A stretch of DNA of 45,705 nt from Saprospiraceae bacterium. Its GTDB lineage: Bacteria; Bacteroidota; Bacteroidia; Chitinophagales; Saprospiraceae. Under the pieces are notes generated by a model. The model searched no databases. It saw nothing but the letters and a program-made list of their open reading frames with translations, and was not told the origin of the DNA. Positions 35,615 to 42,668 of the stretch are shown piece after piece. Within the stretch, counting starts at the first letter, position 1. Every line of letters starts with the position of its first letter. The position numbers and the translations under genes were made by a program. The stretch spans positions 1 to 45,705 of the forward strand of contig JAGQWZ010000135.1 in assembly GCA_020436835.1 (NCBI GenBank), written 5' to 3'.

Positions 35615-35643
35615 GGCAATATTTTTTTTGATAAAAAAGTGGA

Positions 35644-36105
35644 TTAGATCTGTCCTGCTGCCTCCTGTACAGCCCGTACAATATTATGATATCCTGTACA
35701 ACGGCAATAATTTCCCTCCAGAGCATGCCTTATCTCCTGTTCATCGGGATTATTATTCCTGGATAATAAGTCCGCTGCAGTCATAATCATCCCCGGAGTA
35801 CAAAATCCACATTGCAATCCATGGCAATCATTAAAAGCCTTTTGAAGCGGGTGAAGGGTCCCGTTGCTGCTCATTCCCTCAATGGTTGTTATGTTTCTTC
35901 CATCAGCCTGGACAGTAAGTACGGTGCAAGATTTGGTTGCTTTTCCATCGAGCAACACGGTACAAGCTCCACAACTACTTGTATCACAACCAACGTGTGT
36001 ACCGGTAAGTTTGGCATTATCCCGTAAGAAATGCACCAACAATTGCCTTGCCTCAACTTCAGCCGAATACACCTCACCATTGAGCGTAATTGATACTTTG
36101 TTCAT
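35644..36105 (-). CDS. 2Fe-2S small subunit of the cox-like molybdenum hydroxylase (CoxS-like)
   Basis: A 153-residue electron-transfer subunit holding two 2Fe-2S clusters. The N-terminal plant-ferredoxin-type cluster uses [16 protein letters not shown] and a later Cys in KSCTVL. The C-terminal helical domain holds [11 protein letters not shown] and CRCTGYHNI, the second cluster next to molybdopterin. Length and motif spacing are textbook for XdhC/CoxS-type subunits. It starts at an ATG; the gap to the CoxL-like gene is 29 bases and includes a run of eight Ts. Confidence 0.95.
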   Translation of the reverse strand: MNKVSITLNGEVYSAEVEARQLLVHFLRDNAKLTGTHVGCDTSSCGACTVLLDGKATKSCTVLTVQADGRNITTIEGMSSNGTLHPLQKAFNDCHGLQCGFCTPGMIMTAADLLSRNNNPDEQEIRHALEGNYCRCTGYHNIVRAVQEAAGQI

Positions 36106-36126
36106 CTGTGCGAAAATTTTTGTGTT

Positions 36127-36573
36127 TTATTTATCAATCTCTTTTACTTTTTTTTCAAAATCTCCGAAGAACTGTTTGGCGAGTGAATTGACTACACCTC
36201 CCAGCACTCTTTGACCTAGACGACCCAGGACTCCGGTTAGATTTGCTTTACCACTATAGACAACTTCCGTCTGATCACCATTGGATTTTAACATCACTTC
36301 GATGTCTGCCTGAGCAGATCCAATATTGCTGTTCTGGACCAGGGACAGGACAAATGATTCAGACTCACATATGTCATGGACATTTAGTTTTCCCTTAAAA
36401 GAGCCTTTCACCGGACCCAGTTTAATATCCGATATAGCCTCATACTTATTTGGCTCCAATTCTTTCAATTCAGTGATGCCGGGAGTCACTGATTCGAGTA
36501 TAGATCGATCCAGGATATGCTTCCATACTTGTTGGATAGGTAGATCCAGCGTAGAGTTTCCTTTTACTAGCAT
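36127..36573 (-). CDS. SRPBCC-family CoxG-like protein
   Basis: A 148-residue protein of the START/SRPBCC fold, the 'carbon monoxide dehydrogenase subunit G' family. It has the pattern LPIQQVWKHILDRSILESVTPG at the N-terminus, KLGPVKGSFKGKLNVHD in the middle, and GRLGQRVLGGVVNSLAKQFF near the end. In Oligotropha CoxG is linked to membrane anchoring of the enzyme. It is the first gene of the operon, upstream of the small subunit by 21 bases. It diverges from the inositol oxygenase gene across 271 bp in which I see no exact promoter consensus. Confidence 0.9.
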   Translation of the reverse strand: MLVKGNSTLDLPIQQVWKHILDRSILESVTPGITELKELEPNKYEAISDIKLGPVKGSFKGKLNVHDICESESFVLSLVQNSNIGSAQADIEVMLKSNGDQTEVVYSGKANLTGVLGRLGQRVLGGVVNSLAKQFFGDFEKKVKEIDK

Positions 36574-36844
36574 TTTAAAACTGGCGTAGAGTTAGTTAGA
36601 GTTAAATCGAATTTTGGTTTTCCGGCAGCGCAGAACCACGGATTACTTTGGTCTCTCTTAAGTTAGAAAATTATTGCAAATTCTAAGTCGGATACCTCGC
36701 GAACTTGACAAAGTAGTTCGTTTCTGCACTGATTGATAATACCCTCACCCGAAAATCTTTATTTATTCAACCTGGGTAAAGAGTCACAATGGCGATATTC
36801 CTCCAGATTAAATATGTATTTTTATAAGACAATTCAACGATAAA

Positions 36845-37672
36845 ATGGAAGTCACTGCCGAACAAAAAAAGAGCTTTCGCAATTACGAAAAAGGTGATGT
36901 CACTGCGGCTGTCAAAGAACATTATCGAAAAATGCGCACCAGACAGACTTATAGTTATGTCCAACGCATGAAATCCAGGTATCTTACCTATGACAGGCCA
37001 ATGGATCTTTGGGATGCAATGAAAAAATTGAATGACCTGATTGACGTCAGTGATCCGGATATTAATTTGCCGAATGTTCAGCATCTAATCCAATCCGCCG
37101 AAGCTATAAGGGCCGACCATCGACCAGACTGGATGCAATTAGTAGGTCTGATTCATGACCTGGGAAAGATGATGTACGTGAAGGGTTGTGATGAAGATGG
37201 CACCAGCCAGGATGAACAGTGGGGCATGGTGGGAGATGTTTTTGTGGTTGGATGCAGATTGCCGGACACCTGCGTCTACCCCGAATTTAACCAACTGAAC
37301 CCGGATATGCACGATCCGGTTTACAGTACAGACCTGGGCCCTTATGAAAAAGGATGCGGATTGGATAGCGTGGACTTAGCCTGGGGGCATGATGAATATC
37401 TTTATCAGGTGCTGATGAATCACCGAGAAAACAAAATTCCGGAGGAGGGTATGGTGATGATCCGTTATCATTCTTTTTATCCCTGGCATACTGGTGGTAG
37501 TTACACTCAGTTTACCAATCAAAAGGATGAACGATATAAAGAATGGGTACTTGACTTTAATAAATATGACCTGTATACCAAATCTCAAAAAATATATGAT
37601 TTGGAAGAAGTCAAAGATTATTACGAACCCATAGCTGTCAAGTATTTGGGATCAGGGCCTATTTACTTTTAG
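36845..37672 (+). CDS. myo-Inositol oxygenase
   Basis: Converts myo-inositol and O2 to D-glucuronate with a mixed-valent di-iron centre, in the cytoplasm. The 275-residue length is close to the animal and plant enzyme. All six iron ligands can be placed: His80 (VQHLIQSAE), His104-Asp105 (GLIHDLGK), His182 (WGHDEYLY), His209 (RYHSFYPWH) and Asp242 (FNKYDLYTKS). The substrate-binding EHYRKMRTRQTYSYV near residue 30 and the FNQLNPD and YSTDLGPYEKGCGLDSVDL stretches are also conserved. No uronate isomerase or other downstream catabolic gene is next to it. It shares its upstream region with the divergent cox-like operon. Confidence 0.95.
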   Translation: MEVTAEQKKSFRNYEKGDVTAAVKEHYRKMRTRQTYSYVQRMKSRYLTYDRPMDLWDAMKKLNDLIDVSDPDINLPNVQHLIQSAEAIRADHRPDWMQLVGLIHDLGKMMYVKGCDEDGTSQDEQWGMVGDVFVVGCRLPDTCVYPEFNQLNPDMHDPVYSTDLGPYEKGCGLDSVDLAWGHDEYLYQVLMNHRENKIPEEGMVMIRYHSFYPWHTGGSYTQFTNQKDERYKEWVLDFNKYDLYTKSQKIYDLEEVKDYYEPIAVKYLGSGPIYF

Positions 37673-37699
37673 GTCTGTGTACTTAAATAAATCGAAAGA

Positions 37700-38443
37700 T
37701 TAGTTTTTCAGTAACTCCCGGTAGTTCTTGATAACCTGATCAGGTTCACCAAAGGCAATTTGCTCTCCCTGGTTTAGCAGAAGCACCCGGTTGCTAAACT
37801 CCTGGATACTGCTCAAACTGTGGCTCACCAGCAGAATCGTACGTCCTTCCATAAAGGTATCCTGAAATACTTGCTTTGATTTTTCACGGAAACTTTCATC
37901 ACCCACACTGGCAAAAATCTCATCCATCAGATAGATATCGGCCTGGGCATAGATGGCTACCGAAAAAGCCAGTCGCATTCGCATACCAGTCGAATAATAC
38001 TTGAGTGGAGTATCGACAAAATCCCCGAGGTCGGCAAAATCGATGATATCGTGAAAGACTGCTCCAATTTTTTTAAAGGTCAATCCCAAAATACTTCCAT
38101 TCACATAGATGTTGTGCCTGGCCGTCAGGTTGGGATCAAAGCCCATTCCCAATGAAAGTCTGACAATACGACCTTGGGTGAAGATCTCACTTCCTTTGTC
38201 AGGTTTCATGGAACCCAGAACAATATTTAGCAGGGTGGATTTGCCACTTCCGTTTCGACCGATGATTCCTACAATTTCACCCTTGTTAACTTCAAAGTTG
38301 ATGTTCTTCAGCGCCTTTATTTCGTGTTTTTGACTGGCAAAGCGGGTGAAGTTTAGTACGGCCTCCCTGATGGAATTCACCGGCTTCTCCCGCACATAAA
38401 ATGTTTTACTGAGATTATTTGCTGAAATCACTGCTTCTGCCAT
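37700..38443 (-). CDS. ABC transporter ATP-binding protein for surface polysaccharide export (TagH/KpsT/Wzt type)
   Basis: The 247-residue ATPase of a two-gene exporter. Walker A is GIIGRNGSGKST (about residue 60), the signature region YYSTGMRMRLAFSVAIYAQADI, Walker B YLMDEIFASVGD, and the switch His in LLVSHSLSS. This is the pattern of the polysaccharide/teichoic-acid ATPase subfamily. It lacks the C-terminal carbohydrate-binding extension of long Wzt proteins, so it resembles KpsT or TagH and probably does not read a terminal sugar mark. It starts one base after the permease stop, so the two genes are translationally linked. Confidence 0.93.
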   Translation of the reverse strand: MAEAVISANNLSKTFYVREKPVNSIREAVLNFTRFASQKHEIKALKNINFEVNKGEIVGIIGRNGSGKSTLLNIVLGSMKPDKGSEIFTQGRIVRLSLGMGFDPNLTARHNIYVNGSILGLTFKKIGAVFHDIIDFADLGDFVDTPLKYYSTGMRMRLAFSVAIYAQADIYLMDEIFASVGDESFREKSKQVFQDTFMEGRTILLVSHSLSSIQEFSNRVLLLNQGEQIAFGEPDQVIKNYRELLKN

Positions 38444-38444
38444 T

Positions 38445-39242
38445 CTACCTTTTTTCCAGAATTAGATGTTCTGTTTTCCTGAAAAGCATAAGTGCAATAA
38501 AAAAGACAAAGAACCCAAAGGCGAAGTCATAGAAGAACATTAGAAAATCAGGAGGCTGTCCATATAACAGTGCATTTCTACAGTTCTTTAAGAGGCCTAT
38601 GAATGGGTTCAGATAACCAAGTACCGGGACTTTTTCTACCAGAAGATCCATGCTATATATCACACCGGAACCCCAGAATCCCACAAACAAAAGCATATCC
38701 CAGAGATGTCGTACATCGTCAAAGAAGAGTACCAAGACCGACAAAAGCATTGACACCGCTACCGATAGAAGGAAAACATTAAACAGTAGTGGAATTACAT
38801 ATAAAACATAAGAATTCAAATTGGCATCGAGAATTAGTGCGAGTAGCACGTAAACGGCCAAGTTGAATAGAAAAGCCATGAATACACTGATTGCATATGA
38901 AACGAAGAGATCCAATTTGTCAAACTGTATGTTTTCGATCAGATATCTTTTCGATCGAATCACTGCCATCCCACCTCTTGTAATCTCCGCGAAAACTCCC
39001 CAAAAGAGAATTCCAGATGATAGGAATAAGACGAAGTTGGGATCCCGGTTACCAAATACCCGGGTAAATACTAAATAGTACACAACAATTTGAAAGAGAG
39101 GATTTAACAACGCCCAGACCAAGCCCAGACGATCATTGTAGTACCGTCGCATGAAATCAAACTGGGCCAGCTTCCAAATTCGTTCGATCCGGTTATTTTC
39201 CGGTAGTTGCTCAAGAACTGTCTTAAAAATTGCCGTTGCCAT
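38445..39242 (-). CDS. ABC-2-type permease for surface polysaccharide export (Wzm/TagG type)
   Basis: A 265-residue inner-membrane protein of the ABC-2 permease family. It has about six membrane segments: 45-62 after LGLVWALLNPLFQ, 70-90, 115-140, 145-172, 180-200 and 235-258. The MRRYYNDRLGLVWALLNPLFQIVVY start and the YLNPFIGLLKNCRNALLYG segment are typical of Wzm/TagG exporters. It works with the ATPase directly downstream to move a lipid-linked polymer across the inner membrane. Adjacent glycosyltransferases support a role in capsule, O-antigen or exopolysaccharide. Confidence 0.93.
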   Translation of the reverse strand: MATAIFKTVLEQLPENNRIERIWKLAQFDFMRRYYNDRLGLVWALLNPLFQIVVYYLVFTRVFGNRDPNFVLFLSSGILFWGVFAEITRGGMAVIRSKRYLIENIQFDKLDLFVSYAISVFMAFLFNLAVYVLLALILDANLNSYVLYVIPLLFNVFLLSVAVSMLLSVLVLFFDDVRHLWDMLLFVGFWGSGVIYSMDLLVEKVPVLGYLNPFIGLLKNCRNALLYGQPPDFLMFFYDFAFGFFVFFIALMLFRKTEHLILEKR

Positions 39243-39269
39243 CCGCTAAACTTTGTCTCTAAACCGTAA

Positions 39270-39277
39270 CAAAGATA
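39270..39277 (-). promoter_or_regulatory. Possible -7 element for the ABC exporter genes
   Basis: On the minus strand TATCTTTG matches TAnnTTTG and lies 27 bases before the permease ATG. No TTG at the right distance is seen. Confidence 0.3.
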
Positions 39278-39315
39278 AGAATCATCCCGACTATGCTACT
39301 TTGTTATATTGTTAT

Positions 39316-39323
39316 TACCTTTG
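39316..39323 (+). promoter_or_regulatory. Possible -7 element for the GT2 gene
   Basis: TACCTTTG matches TAnnTTTG, 69 bases before the GT2 ATG. The only upstream TTGs are too close (12 bases or fewer), so it is a partial match. Confidence 0.3.
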
Positions 39324-39392
39324 CCCAAGTAATTGACGATCACACAAAGAAAAAAGTATGTTTTCTTGTAATATGTTCTGAAAGATCGCCAC

Positions 39393-40115
39393 ATGAGTAC
39401 CATCCCTTACCAGAGAAATGACATAAAGGATACCATAGATCTTTCTAAGCTCTATGTTGTTGTGCCGGCACTTAATGAAGGTGACCGTATCACTGGAGTC
39501 ATTCATAAATTGATCCATCACGACTTCCACAACATTATTGTAGTAAATGATGGGAGCACCGACCACACTTCGGAAGCTATTCCCGATATCCCCGGCGTTT
39601 TTGAGTTGAAGCATATTGTCAATCTTGGGCCTGGTGCCAGCACAATGACTGGTATTCATTTCGCCCTTCAACAAGGTGCAGAGTACATCGCCACCATCGA
39701 TGCCGACCACCAGAGTGATCCGGGTGAATTAAATGATCTTCTGAAAGCTATGCAGGATCGATCCCATATAGATCTTATGATTGGTTCGAGATTTCTGCGA
39801 AAAAACGAGATACCTCTTTCACGAAGATTCTACAATTTTGTCGGAAACTTTATAAGCTATATTATCACGGGATTGTACGTTACAGATAGTCAATCGGGAT
39901 TCAAGATAATGACCCGGCGCTTTGCCGAAAAACTGAATATTGACTACAATGGATTTGAATTCTGCATTGACATCATTAAAAAAGCAAAGATGAACCGCTT
40001 TGAGGTCGCAGAAACGCCGGTAAGTGTGATCTATACAAAGGACACCATGTCTAAAGGTCAGAGTTTTCGAGAAGGCCTATTGATGTTAGGAAGGCTATTC
40101 AATCCATTTACCTGA
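39393..40115 (+). CDS. GT2 glycosyltransferase, polyprenol-phosphate-sugar synthase-like
   Basis: A 240-residue family 2 glycosyltransferase like dolichol-phosphate mannose synthase. VVPALNEGDRI is at the N-terminus, VVNDGSTDHT and GPGASTMTGIHFALQ follow, and the metal-binding TIDADHQSDP is near residue 105. GSRFL and SDSQSGFKIM-like TDSQSGFKIMTRRF are also visible. There is no C-terminal membrane pair; a short hydrophobic stretch (FVGNFISYIITGLYV) is internal. It is on the opposite strand to the surrounding polysaccharide genes and converges on a GT4 gene with three bases between stops. It may load a polyprenol carrier with a sugar used by the GT-C enzyme nearby. Confidence 0.9.
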   Translation: MSTIPYQRNDIKDTIDLSKLYVVVPALNEGDRITGVIHKLIHHDFHNIIVVNDGSTDHTSEAIPDIPGVFELKHIVNLGPGASTMTGIHFALQQGAEYIATIDADHQSDPGELNDLLKAMQDRSHIDLMIGSRFLRKNEIPLSRRFYNFVGNFISYIITGLYVTDSQSGFKIMTRRFAEKLNIDYNGFEFCIDIIKKAKMNRFEVAETPVSVIYTKDTMSKGQSFREGLLMLGRLFNPFT

Positions 40116-40118
40116 GCA

Positions 40119-41195
40119 TCACTTGAGTATTTTCCCCAATTCCGATTGTTCTCCCCGGAAAGACATATTGGCCTCCCGGCTTTTCTGCTGCCATTTTTCC
40201 CAATTATCTCTATTTTGAACCAGTTCGATCAAATATGCATGCAGTTGGAGATAATCCGTCGGTTCGAAAAGTAAAGCCCGCTCCTTAAACCACGATGGTA
40301 CACTTTCATTTTGCGACAGTACAAGAGGCAAAGAAAAATAGCTTGCTTCCAGGATGGAGAGACCAAATCCCTCATAAAATGAGGCAAAAATAAATGCTTT
40401 GGCATTACGGTAACGATCGATCAATGCTGCTCTCGGGAGAAACCCGGTCACAGTGATTTTATTTCGATTTGGACTCCGCTTGAGGGCATCATAAAACTCC
40501 CTGTTCTTCCAGCCATCCCCTCCCACTATGACCAATCGATATTGATCATTCACTGTGCAGAATTTATCAAAAGCTCTAATTATGGTGCTTTGGTTCTTTC
40601 TTGGTTCTATTGTTCCCACCGTCAGAAAATAGTTTCCACTCGAGGAGTAGCTAGCGGTTTCTGGATCTTTCAAAAGTAAATCATCCAGATATGGAAGGGA
40701 TATAACTATTTTTTCATCGGGTTTTTGAAATCTTCGAACAATATCATTTTTTGTCTGTCGTGAGTTAGTTATTATATAGTCAGCCCGGCGAATGATCCCG
40801 CCAATTAGCAACCGGTGAAAAATAACACTTGCAAATGGGTGCCAGGCAGGATGCGATAATGGCGTCAGTTCGTGGATGACCGTAACTCTTTTTATTTCAA
40901 GAAAAAAAAAAAAGGGACCAAAATGAGCCAACTCAATAACCAGGTCCGGATTAAGCCGGTTAACAATTCGGGGTATTTGAACTAATTGGCGGAAGCGGAA
41001 ATGGAATGGAATCCTATCATTAACCGGTACTACAATTTGTCTAATAGAAAACTCATCGATTTTTTTGGAAGTAATTAGGCTGTAATCATTATCTGGATAT
41101 TCCTCCAAAAATTTACGCACCAGATTTTTCGCATAAATAAAAATCCCTGCTTGTTGTGTTGAAATACAATCGGCAAGAAAAATAATCTTCAGCAT
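40119..41195 (-). CDS. GT4-family glycosyltransferase
   Basis: A 358-residue retaining glycosyltransferase of the GT-B fold. The N-terminal Rossmann domain starts LKIIFLADCISTQQAGIF. The C-terminal domain has FLTVGTIEPRKNQSTIIRAF, VTGFLPRAALIDRYRNAKAFIFASFYEGFGLSILEASYF (the E-x7-E motif) and NESVPSW. This is the cytoplasmic mannosyltransferase-like type that extends a lipid-linked glycan. It starts with ATG one base after the previous GT4 stop. The coding sequence holds twelve consecutive Ts encoding four Phe (about residue 95), a possible slippage site. Confidence 0.9.
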   Translation of the reverse strand: MLKIIFLADCISTQQAGIFIYAKNLVRKFLEEYPDNDYSLITSKKIDEFSIRQIVVPVNDRIPFHFRFRQLVQIPRIVNRLNPDLVIELAHFGPFFFFLEIKRVTVIHELTPLSHPAWHPFASVIFHRLLIGGIIRRADYIITNSRQTKNDIVRRFQKPDEKIVISLPYLDDLLLKDPETASYSSSGNYFLTVGTIEPRKNQSTIIRAFDKFCTVNDQYRLVIVGGDGWKNREFYDALKRSPNRNKITVTGFLPRAALIDRYRNAKAFIFASFYEGFGLSILEASYFSLPLVLSQNESVPSWFKERALLFEPTDYLQLHAYLIELVQNRDNWEKWQQKSREANMSFRGEQSELGKILK

Positions 41196-41196
41196 A

Positions 41197-42294
41197 TCAG
41201 GGATTCAGGATCTTTTCATACAAATCCAGATAATTTGCCACCGTATCATCCAAATGAAAATATCTAGTTTCTTTCTCTTTCCAATTACCCCTCATTGCTT
41301 CCTGCATCGCTTTACTCAGTTCTACAGCATCCAATTTTTCCAAAACAATATACTTGCCGGATACCACTTCAGGCAATGCACCTCTCCCTGAACTTACTAT
41401 TGGCTTCTTTAGGGCTACACTCTCAACCGCTGAATAACAGAATCCCTCGCTGTACGATGGTATGACGACCGCATCAGCAGCACCGACAACTGCAATTAAT
41501 TCAGATTTCAAAAGATGTCCCATAATCTTTACATGGTTAGATAATTCCTGTTCTTCAATAAATTGAAGAATCAGGGAGTACAGATCAGATGGGTTTGGAG
41601 GGATTATCAATACCAATTCAAAATCAGTGCCTTGCTCTTTAAGAATTCTCACAGCATCCAACAATAAATTAATACCCTTAGATATACCTAACCTGCCAAA
41701 ATAAACAAATTGGAAAATGGATGCTTTTTCTATTTTTTTCACCGGCTGCCACTCTTCATATCTAATTCCATTGTAAATCATTTCTACCTTTTCAGCTGCC
41801 ACGCCCCCTTTAATTAAATTATTCCGGGTTGATTCCGAAACTGCAATAAATTTATAAAAAGGGATTATTGCCAGCATTTTTTCAAATAAATAGTGCAGCC
41901 ACAAACTGAATCTTGAAAAATAGGGTAGTTCAAACCACAAACGATTCCAGTACTCATGAAAAGTAATAATGGTTTTCTTTCTATTCATCAAGCCTCCAAG
42001 AAAGGCAGGAACACCGGCATTATACGAAGTGGTCTGAATCAAATCATATTTGCCTGCATTTAAAAGGACTGGTATAAAAGCAAAAAGAGTGAAAAAATAT
42101 CGATTGATAAAATTATATCTCCTAATACTCACATTTCCTAATACTTCTCGCCTTTTTACTTTACCTCCTGGATGAGTGGTGATGACCATCACCTGATGAT
42201 CTCTTGCAGAGAGCGCATCAGCCAGGCTTTTGAAGAGTGTCTCTACTCCTCCGATATTCGGATAGTAACTTTCAAGAACGAAGAGTATCTTCAT
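41197..42294 (-). CDS. GT4-family glycosyltransferase
   Basis: A 365-residue GT-B enzyme. The N-terminal glycine-rich pattern is SYYPNIGGVETLFKSLADAL, and HEYWNRLW is at about residue 118. The C-terminal nucleotide-sugar domain starts FVYFGRLGISKGINLLLDAV and contains the E-x7-E motif in PSYSEGFCYSAVESVALKKPIVSS, then GALPEVV. It acts in the cytoplasm in glycan assembly; donor and acceptor are unknown. Its 5' end overlaps the DUF2304 gene by 23 bases, and its stop is one base before the next GT4 start, so three genes are tightly linked. Confidence 0.92.
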   Translation of the reverse strand: MKILFVLESYYPNIGGVETLFKSLADALSARDHQVMVITTHPGGKVKRREVLGNVSIRRYNFINRYFFTLFAFIPVLLNAGKYDLIQTTSYNAGVPAFLGGLMNRKKTIITFHEYWNRLWFELPYFSRFSLWLHYLFEKMLAIIPFYKFIAVSESTRNNLIKGGVAAEKVEMIYNGIRYEEWQPVKKIEKASIFQFVYFGRLGISKGINLLLDAVRILKEQGTDFELVLIIPPNPSDLYSLILQFIEEQELSNHVKIMGHLLKSELIAVVGAADAVVIPSYSEGFCYSAVESVALKKPIVSSGRGALPEVVSGKYIVLEKLDAVELSKAMQEAMRGNWKEKETRYFHLDDTVANYLDLYEKILNP

Positions 42295-42658
42295 CAGAAG
42301 TCTTTTTACTTTCCGAAAGCTGCTTCTTCAATTTTTGATTTTCCAAAGCCAGTACCCGAATCGTATCAGAGAGTTGGCGCTCCATCTTCTCAATAATAGC
42401 TGTGAGATAGAACATAAATACGAATAAGAGACCTAAGGCCACAAAAATTACCGCATTGATGTTCGATTTAAATCCAAGAAGTTTTGCCATTTTATCAGAT
42501 ACCAGGTCAGGCATGATCGCAAGAATTGAACAGGTTACCCAAAACACGATCCAAATCAGGGTACTGCTGACCATACGCTTCTGATTCCGATATTGACCGA
42601 TTATCCGGTAAATATAGAAGATGGCAATAATTGGAACGAGCCACTGATAGAATTCCAA
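42272..42658 (-). CDS. DUF2304-family membrane protein
   Basis: A 128-residue protein with three hydrophobic segments (about 5-18, 33-50 and 68-88) and a C-terminal amphipathic coiled coil (KMERQLSDTIRVLALENQKLKKQL). The pattern matches DUF2304, a family often encoded beside polyprenol-phosphate GT2 enzymes in surface-glycan clusters; its function is not known. The start is a TTG at 42658 (no ATG fits), ten bases from the GT-C gene's stop, and the 3' end overlaps the GT4 gene. A GT2 lies further downstream in this window, in agreement with the usual association. Confidence 0.8.
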   Translation of the reverse strand: MEFYQWLVPIIAIFYIYRIIGQYRNQKRMVSSTLIWIVFWVTCSILAIMPDLVSDKMAKLLGFKSNINAVIFVALGLLFVFMFYLTAIIEKMERQLSDTIRVLALENQKLKKQLSESKKTSDEDTLRS

Positions 42659-42668
42659 AGTATGGGAT

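Noticed and set aside
33245..36105. True aerobic CO dehydrogenase (form I)
   Set aside because: The large subunit lacks the AYxCSFR copper-site motif and has AYRGAGR instead.
36574..36844. Promoters in the gap between coxG-like and inositol oxygenase genes
   Set aside because: Only one-mismatch forms of TAnnTTTG were found (TAATTTTC on the minus strand, TATTTTTA on the plus strand), not enough to call a site. A short direct repeat of AGAGTTAG/TTAGAGTT near 36590 was also not considered significant.
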